NCBI GenBank assembly: GCA_027488935.1
Contig: JAIYAP010000054.1
Coordinates: 1-64,000, forward strand
Reading direction: 5' to 3'
Source of the DNA: Saprospiraceae bacterium
Lineage (GTDB): Bacteria; Bacteroidota; Bacteroidia; Chitinophagales; Saprospiraceae
DNA: 64,000 bases
This document shows, piece after piece, positions 59,222 to 64,000 of this stretch (positions within the stretch are counted from its first letter, which is position 1; each line of letters opens with the position of its first letter). Under the pieces are notes generated by a model. The model did no database searches, was not told the origin of the DNA, and saw nothing but the letters and a program-made list of their open reading frames with translations. The translations under genes were made by a program, and so were the position numbers.

Positions 59222-59965
59222 ATGCAAATAAAATACTTTTTTCTGTCTTTCTGGATACTCCTGTTCCATACCGACTTAATTGGTCAAGGAAATTGGATTT
59301 TCCCATTAAATTCAAATTATACGGTCCAAGGGCAACAGGAATCCTTGTATTTTTCCAGCAATAACAATGGTCCAGCCTTATATTTTAATGATAAGGGAAA
59401 GCAGCTGGAATTGCCCACCCGCTTCAAACGCATACTCCCCAATAGCCTTGTTTTGTTCGAACAAGACAGCCTGATCGGACTGGCCGATATCGAACAAGGC
59501 ATCCTCATCCCGGCCGCCTATGATAGGATTGAGGCCTGGGGACCCAATTTTTTTGAAGTAACCATTTACGGTGTTTCTGCTATTGTCAACCGCAGCCATA
59601 AGGTTTTGTTATCTTATCAATCCAAACCGGCTATGCCCTTTTTGCGCGGCCCCGATACGTTATTGATCAAATATGGCATACATCCAGATGCAAAAGCGTT
59701 TGGGTACTTGAAAAATGGCAACCCCATTTCCGAAACGGTAGCAACGCCCCTCTACCCAAAAGATCAAGGCATACGCCGTGCATCCATGCAGCAAAAATAT
59801 CCAGGTACAAAATTCAACACCTACCGCGAAAACGGGAAAGTCGGTTTAAAATCCCTGGATAACCAAATTGCAGTGCCCGCCGAATATGACGAAATCAGGC
59901 AAGGATGCACACCTGCCTTATTCGCTGTACGAAAGGAAAAATCATGGGGCATACTACAATTATAG
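59222..59965 (+). CDS. WG repeat-containing protein
   Basis: A 247-residue protein with a signal peptide (ending LIGQG). Degenerate WG/KWGF-type repeats: LIGLADIEQGILIPAAYDRI, AFGYLKNGNPIS, GKVGLKSLDNQIAVPAEYDEI and SWGILQL, each with the 'GxxxxxxxxxIPaxYDxI' spacing. WG repeats are extracytoplasmic in Bacteroidota and of unknown partner. The GTG at 59213 is less likely than the ATG at 59222. Divergent from the previous gene by only 29 bp. Confidence 0.82.
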   Translation: MQIKYFFLSFWILLFHTDLIGQGNWIFPLNSNYTVQGQQESLYFSSNNNGPALYFNDKGKQLELPTRFKRILPNSLVLFEQDSLIGLADIEQGILIPAAYDRIEAWGPNFFEVTIYGVSAIVNRSHKVLLSYQSKPAMPFLRGPDTLLIKYGIHPDAKAFGYLKNGNPISETVATPLYPKDQGIRRASMQQKYPGTKFNTYRENGKVGLKSLDNQIAVPAEYDEIRQGCTPALFAVRKEKSWGILQL

Positions 59966-60068
59966 CCTGAAAATCAATAAATTTTCTATAACAACAAGTA
60001 TAATATAGACCTGTGATTTATGTAATGCTTTACGTTTAAAATGTAAACCCCAGCGCAAACATTGCTCC

Positions 60069-60076
60069 TATCTTTG
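60069..60076 (+). promoter_or_regulatory. -7 promoter element of the SOUL gene
   Basis: TATCTTTG fits TAnnTTTG, 28 nt before the ATG at 60105. Confidence 0.5.
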
Positions 60077-60104
60077 TGTTTTAAACGCACAACGATCACT
60101 AGCT

Positions 60105-60710
60105 ATGAAGCCGCTCCTCATGATAACGACACTGGTAATCCTTCTATTTTTGTTTTTCCAATCCTACACCGTTATCTCCTCTAAGAAAACGGAAACGCAG
60201 GCTTATAAAGTGATCCGTACGGAAAAGGATTTTGAAATCCGATATTACCCAGCCGTTACGATGGCAACCATCCTTTCTGGCGAAAAATCTTACAAATCAT
60301 TAGGAAACCAAGGGTTTAGAAAACTCGCCGCTTATATTTTTGGTGGAAATGAGGAGAAACAGAAAATAGCCATGACTACACCAGTGCACATGGCGGTAAA
60401 TGATTCCAGCGCTACCATGAGTTTTGTGATGCCTGCTACGTTAAACACCAGCAATTTACCCAAGCCACAAAACGATGAAATACTTCTTCAAACAAAACCG
60501 GAAGAATATGTGGCAGCAATTCGCTTCGGTGGATTTGCTTCTGAAAAAGACATTAAAAAATATTCGGAAAAACTGGAAAATGCGCTCAAATCTGCCGCCA
60601 TTCAATCGGTTGGCCATTTTCGTGTATTAGGATACAATCCGCCCTACCAACTATTTGGTCGACGCAATGAAATTATTGTTACGGTCGATTTGGACAACCC
60701 CAACTTATAA
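60105..60710 (+). CDS. SOUL family heme-binding protein
   Basis: A 201-residue protein with an N-terminal membrane anchor (LVILLFLFFQSYTVIS) and a SOUL domain: YKVIRTEKDFEIRYYP, FRKLAAYIFGGNEEKQKIAM, TTPVHM and the C-terminal GRRNEIIVTVDL. SOUL proteins bind heme or porphyrins; the bacterial role is unclear. The small acidic protein gene follows after 36 nt. Confidence 0.92.
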   Translation: MKPLLMITTLVILLFLFFQSYTVISSKKTETQAYKVIRTEKDFEIRYYPAVTMATILSGEKSYKSLGNQGFRKLAAYIFGGNEEKQKIAMTTPVHMAVNDSSATMSFVMPATLNTSNLPKPQNDEILLQTKPEEYVAAIRFGGFASEKDIKKYSEKLENALKSAAIQSVGHFRVLGYNPPYQLFGRRNEIIVTVDLDNPNL

Positions 60711-60746
60711 CAAACACTCGCTTTATTCGTACTAATACCCAAAAAA

Positions 60747-61106
60747 ATGAGCAAAAAAACGAATATCCCAACGCCTTCTGCCCCTGAAAAGCATTCCCAG
60801 CCCAAAGATGCACTTCCTGGATACCCCATTTACCCGCCCAGTGAAGACATTTACAATACGGATATGGAAGACAAAACCATCGATCCAGCGGATATTTCCA
60901 GGCATATTGATCCAACTGAATATGACCACGCTGGCATCCGAAATGAAAAAGACTTCAAGGAAGATCCTTACGGCGATGACCTCGATATCCCCGGCAGCGA
61001 GCTGGATGACGAAGCCGAAATTATCGGAAATGAAGACGAGGAAAACAACTACTACAGCCTCGGAGGTGATAACCACAATGATCTGGAGGAAGACCAGGGA
61101 GAATAG
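60747..61106 (+). CDS. Acidic, disordered hypothetical protein
   Basis: A 119-residue soluble protein with very high Asp/Glu content in the second half (DDEAEIIGNEDEENNYYSLG) and a Pro/Ser-rich start; no signal peptide or membrane span. It looks intrinsically disordered. The ENNYYSLGGDNHNDLEE ending seems familiar from Bacteroidota hypothetical proteins, but no function is known to me. Between the SOUL and flavin reductase genes on the same strand. Confidence 0.75.
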   Translation: MSKKTNIPTPSAPEKHSQPKDALPGYPIYPPSEDIYNTDMEDKTIDPADISRHIDPTEYDHAGIRNEKDFKEDPYGDDLDIPGSELDDEAEIIGNEDEENNYYSLGGDNHNDLEEDQGE

Positions 61107-61165
61107 GATTTTTGCGGCCGAACGTAAACCGATTATTTTATTTCACAAAATCAAATCTTAATTGA

Positions 61166-62254
61166 ATGCAGTCGTCCAATTTATTTAGTCAATACCGTTT
61201 GGGGCATTTAACCTTAAAAAATCGGGTGGTAATGTGCCCGTTAACCCGCAGCAGGGCAATTGGGAATATCCCCAATGACCTAATGGCTACCTACTACGAA
61301 CAACGCGCATCTGCCGGTTTAATCATTACAGAAGGTACAACGCCTTCTCCAAATGGATTGGGTTATGCCCGTATTCCTGGTATTTTCAGCCCTGAACAAA
61401 TAGAAGGCTGGAAAAAAACCACGACTGCCGTGCATAAAAAAGGCGGTAAAATTTTCTTACAATTGATGCATACCGGCCGGATAAGCCACGAACTTAATTT
61501 ACCCGCCGGCGCAAAAATCCTGGCACCCTCTGCCGTAAAACCTTCGGGACAAATGTGGACAGATGCGAAACAACTCCAGGATTATCCGGTCCCACTGGCC
61601 ATGACTGCCGAAGAAATCGCAAGTACCCGGGCAGAATATGTACAAGCGGCTAAAAATGCCATTGCCGCCGGTTTTGATGGCGTGGAACTCCATGGCGCAA
61701 ATGGATACCTGCTGGAGCAGTTTCTCTCTCCAATCAGCAACATAAGAACAGATAGATATGGCGGAAGTATCGAAAATCGGGCGCGTTTTGCGCTCGAAGT
61801 GGCTACCGAAATAGTATCGGCCATCGGAAAAGAAAAGACGGGCATTCGGGTTTCTCCCTATGGCGTGGCAAGTGACATGCCGCATTACCCCGAAATTGAT
61901 GCGACCTACGATTACTTATCTACCTCGCTGAACAAATTAGGCCTCGTCTATATGCATTTGGTGGATCATTCAGCCATGGGGGCTCCCACCGTACCCTTGG
62001 CCATCAAACAAACCATTCGCAATAATTTCAAAAATACCATCATCCTCGCGGGTGGTTTCAACCAAAAAAGCGCCGAAACAGCCATAGAAAGCGGATTGGC
62101 TGATTTAATTGCGTTTGGACGACCCTTTATCAACAATCCGGATCTGGTGGAAAGAATGCAAAACGGTTGGCCACTCAATCAAGACCTAAAAATGGACTTA
62201 TTTTATACCGCTGAAGCCGCTGGATACACGGATTATCCTGTTCATACTGGGTAA
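61166..62254 (+). CDS. Old yellow enzyme family NADH:flavin oxidoreductase
   Basis: A 362-residue FMN TIM-barrel enzyme reducing alpha,beta-unsaturated carbonyls or nitro compounds. Features: NRVVMCPLTRSRA, QLMHTGRIS, VELHGANGYLLEQFLSPISN with IRTDRYGGSIENRARF, and LIAFGRPFINNPDLVER near the C-terminus. Closest to the N-ethylmaleimide reductase (NemA) group. Closed by a bidirectional terminator. Confidence 0.94.
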   Translation: MQSSNLFSQYRLGHLTLKNRVVMCPLTRSRAIGNIPNDLMATYYEQRASAGLIITEGTTPSPNGLGYARIPGIFSPEQIEGWKKTTTAVHKKGGKIFLQLMHTGRISHELNLPAGAKILAPSAVKPSGQMWTDAKQLQDYPVPLAMTAEEIASTRAEYVQAAKNAIAAGFDGVELHGANGYLLEQFLSPISNIRTDRYGGSIENRARFALEVATEIVSAIGKEKTGIRVSPYGVASDMPHYPEIDATYDYLSTSLNKLGLVYMHLVDHSAMGAPTVPLAIKQTIRNNFKNTIILAGGFNQKSAETAIESGLADLIAFGRPFINNPDLVERMQNGWPLNQDLKMDLFYTAEAAGYTDYPVHTG

Positions 62255-62269
62255 ATATCTATTTGACTT

Positions 62270-62314
62270 TATACCAAAAACGGCCGATTCGATGAATTGG
62301 CCGTTTTTGGTATA
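62270..62314. terminator. Bidirectional intrinsic terminator
   Basis: Perfect 16-bp arms TATACCAAAAACGGCC (62270-62285) and GGCCGTTTTTGGTATA (62299-62314) lie between convergent genes; each strand has a T-rich stretch in its distal arm. Confidence 0.8.
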
Positions 62315-62325
62315 AATAATCTGAC

Positions 62326-63387
62326 TTATTTCCCGTCATACCATTTGCGCAAAGTAGCCGCCCCCAATTTCCCCTGCGGCGTATAATCCCGCTCGGGGTA
62401 ACCTTCATGCCCGCGCATATTCGGAAACCATTTCCACAAAAAGCCGCCTGCCCACCAGGGCTCGGGCTGAAAAGAGGCAAATAGTGCCTCAAAACAATTG
62501 GCTTGGGCCTGCTCATTAATCGCACGGTCGTTGATGCCGCGTTCCAGTTCCCAGTTCCGCCAGCCGCAACTATCCACACTCATGTATCCAAACTCCGTAA
62601 ATAAAACCGGCCGATGTTGATCTGCCGAAAACTGTGCAATACGCGCTTTGATCGGTTTCCAGGCAGTCTTTAATGCTTCTACCGTGGGCGTTTTCGCTTC
62701 TACCAATGGGAAATATCCACCCAGCCCAATATAATCCAAGTCGGCCCAAAAAGGCACCCGATCCCAATCGTCCCAATTGGCCGAGTAGGTAAGTTTGCCT
62801 TGGTACTTTTCTTTGATTTTTTGGATCAAATCATGCCAATATGCGGGCCGTTTGGAGATAGCACGGTTAAATTCGGTCCCGATACAAAACAAATCAGCCT
62901 GCTCCGCCTGGGCCAATTCAGCAAAATACAAGATGTAATAGCGATAGGTTGCTTCCCACGCTTCCCAATCGGCATCACTGCTAAAATCCAGCGCACCCGT
63001 CCAGCCCCCCGGCACATACACCTGTGGTTTGAGCATCACTTTAATACCTGCCTGATGGGCTTTCCGAATGGTTTCTCTTACGCCTTCTGGCCTTTCGCCC
63101 CACCAATGGGAACCCGACTCGTTAAAACGCACATTCGGTACCCCCATACGGGTAAACGCGTACGGCACAACTGCAATCCAGCTTGCTCCAACGTCTTTAA
63201 CCGCAGGCATAGGATCGCTTGGAAAAGGTTCGGGTGGCGCGACAAAGGTGAGTCCGTTCATTTTTTCCTCCTGAAAAACAGGAGGCGCAACGGCCGTGCC
63301 AATACGGGTGGTATGCCCGGAATGATCCTTGCAACCAATGCAAGAAGTAATACAAAAAAGACAAAACAGGGTCAGTAAACGCATCAT
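62326..63387 (-). CDS. GH113-like glycoside hydrolase lipoprotein
   Basis: A 353-residue TIM-barrel protein with lipoprotein signal (CITSCIGC). Motifs: MNGLTFVAPP, HQAGIKVMLKPQVYVPGGWTG in two halves, acid/base Glu in FCIGTEFN and nucleophile Glu in LFTEFGYMS, WWAGGFLWKWFP. The pattern matches GH113 beta-mannanase-like proteins. Probably anchored to the outer membrane. Its first codons adjoin the terminator of the HIT gene. Confidence 0.85.
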   Translation of the reverse strand: MMRLLTLFCLFCITSCIGCKDHSGHTTRIGTAVAPPVFQEEKMNGLTFVAPPEPFPSDPMPAVKDVGASWIAVVPYAFTRMGVPNVRFNESGSHWWGERPEGVRETIRKAHQAGIKVMLKPQVYVPGGWTGALDFSSDADWEAWEATYRYYILYFAELAQAEQADLFCIGTEFNRAISKRPAYWHDLIQKIKEKYQGKLTYSANWDDWDRVPFWADLDYIGLGGYFPLVEAKTPTVEALKTAWKPIKARIAQFSADQHRPVLFTEFGYMSVDSCGWRNWELERGINDRAINEQAQANCFEALFASFQPEPWWAGGFLWKWFPNMRGHEGYPERDYTPQGKLGAATLRKWYDGK

Positions 63388-63422
63388 AAAACCCCGTCCG
63401 GCTTAGATTCCGAACGGGGTTT
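63388..63422 (-). terminator. Terminator of the HIT gene
   Basis: AAACCCCGT (63389-63397) and ACGGGGTTT (63414-63422) pair, with an additional CGG/CCG after one mismatch; on the minus strand the stem is followed by TTTT (63391-63388), ending at the next start codon. Confidence 0.65.
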
Positions 63423-63454
63423 CAAAAATAAGGCAAATTTTACAGAAACAAAAA

Positions 63455-63853
63455 CTAGGTCAAATCTACCTGGGCCGCGATCCGTTTGGCCAAAGCCGCC
63501 AGATCAGCGGGCGCAACATCCAATTTGTGCTGAAAATCAATATCAGCCATCGAATTCATCGGAATTACATGCACATGTGCATGCGGAACCTCTAAGCCAA
63601 TAACGGCCACCCCGCAACGCAAACAAGGCACTTCTTTTTTAACTGCAACCGCAACACGCTTGGCAAACAACATCAAACCCGACAACAAAGCATCGTCCAA
63701 ATCAAAGAAATAATCTATTTCCTCCTTGGGAATACAAAGGGTATGCCCCATTGCAACGGGACGCACATCCAAAAACGCCAAATAATCGGCCGTTTCAGCG
63801 ATTTTATGGCAAGGAATCTCGCCGTTGACAATTCGGGTAAAAATGCTGGCCAT
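63455..63853 (-). CDS. HIT family hydrolase
   Basis: A 132-residue nucleotide-binding protein with the histidine triad HAHVHVIPM near residue 92 and IFTRIVNGEIPCHKIAET at the N-terminus. Members hydrolyse nucleoside phosphoramidates or dinucleotides. It lies 20 nt after greA on the same strand, an arrangement I associate with Bacteroidota. Confidence 0.93.
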   Translation of the reverse strand: MASIFTRIVNGEIPCHKIAETADYLAFLDVRPVAMGHTLCIPKEEIDYFFDLDDALLSGLMLFAKRVAVAVKKEVPCLRCGVAVIGLEVPHAHVHVIPMNSMADIDFQHKLDVAPADLAALAKRIAAQVDLT

Positions 63854-63873
63854 GGTTGTTTTTTGGTGTTTGT

Positions 63874-64000
63874 TTATCCGATCGTAATATTCACTACTTC
63901 AAATTCCATGTTACCGGCTGGCGTTTGAACTTTCGCTATATCCCCTAAAACTTTACCCAACAGCCCTTGGCCAATGGGAGAAGTAACCGATATTTTCATC
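63874..64000 (-). CDS. greA: Transcription elongation factor GreA, C-terminal fragment
   Basis: The minus-strand frame ending at TAA (63874-63876) encodes a typical GreA C-terminus: [18 protein letters not shown] then [15 protein letters not shown]. The gene continues beyond the window edge, so only about 41 residues are seen. GreA rescues backtracked RNA polymerase by stimulating transcript cleavage. Confidence 0.88.
   Translation of the reverse strand, partial: MKISVTSPIGQGLLGKVLGDIAKVQTPAGNMEFEVVNITIG

Overview
The window looks like a chromosomal segment of a Bacteroidota bacterium, most likely of the Saprospiraceae/Haliscomenobacter type. The evidence is a C-terminal type IX secretion sorting domain on a multicopper oxidase, a GldB gliding lipoprotein, PorT-type and DUF5777-type barrels, TAnnTTTG (-7 type) promoter elements, start codons without Shine-Dalgarno sequences, fused E1 alpha-beta dehydrogenase, fused TrpGD and TrpCF, and intergenic palindromic repeats. 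Gene families are assigned from sequence recognition only; no search was run. No rRNA or tRNA gene, intact insertion sequence or prophage was recognised.

Layout. 1-6.6 kb: heptamer tandem repeats, an EVE-domain protein, a membrane protein, an AraC regulator beside an aldo/keto reductase, a YhcG-type PDDEXK nuclease, and a secreted multicopper oxidase with a strong terminator. 6.9-13.8 kb: three paralogous lipoproteins, the third separated from the others by a minus-strand four-gene operon (sterol-desaturase-like hydroxylase, OleA-like thiolase, OleC-like ligase, OleD-like reductase) resembling olefin/beta-lactone biosynthesis without OleB. 14-20.4 kb: trpGD-trpCF, then glucan phosphorylase and a Nudix hydrolase. 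20.5-27.6 kb: BatD, a stand-alone BatD-N protein, GldB, a PorT-like barrel, two ArsR regulators, TsaB and MnmA. 27.6-29.2 kb: a gene-poor stretch with many copies of a GACCTC...GAGGTC palindrome, some spaced at 56 bp. 29.1-33.6 kb: flippase, ABC ATPase, a GH109-type oxidoreductase, a CDGSH Fe-S protein, UPF0175.

33.9-38.3 kb: a translationally coupled two-gene operon, an effector-associated-domain (EAD11-like) protein followed by a STAND NTPase carrying a C-terminal FGE-sulfatase/C-type-lectin domain. The last 41 residues have the Asn-rich RVLRGGSW...NPDNR...GFR layout of variable regions diversified by diversity-generating retroelements (DGRs). This is the best candidate here for an immune/conflict system with a hypervariable sensor; no reverse transcriptase or template repeat lies in the window.

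38.4-50 kb: MsrB, fasciclin protein, AAA/DUF4143 ATPase, UvrA with a 42-residue membrane protein upstream, a cytochrome c/OB-fold/DUF5777 operon, AroB and an M16 protease. 50.2-59.2 kb: fused E1 dehydrogenase, then a tight five-gene operon of envelope proteins (LPP20-like lipoprotein, DUF6175-like protein, Cys-repeat protein, two CsgG-like proteins) meeting a large convergent secreted protein; this is a second candidate for an undescribed system, probably at the outer membrane. 59.2-64 kb: WG-repeat protein, SOUL heme protein, an acidic protein, old-yellow-enzyme reductase, GH113-like lipoprotein, HIT protein and the 3' end of greA.
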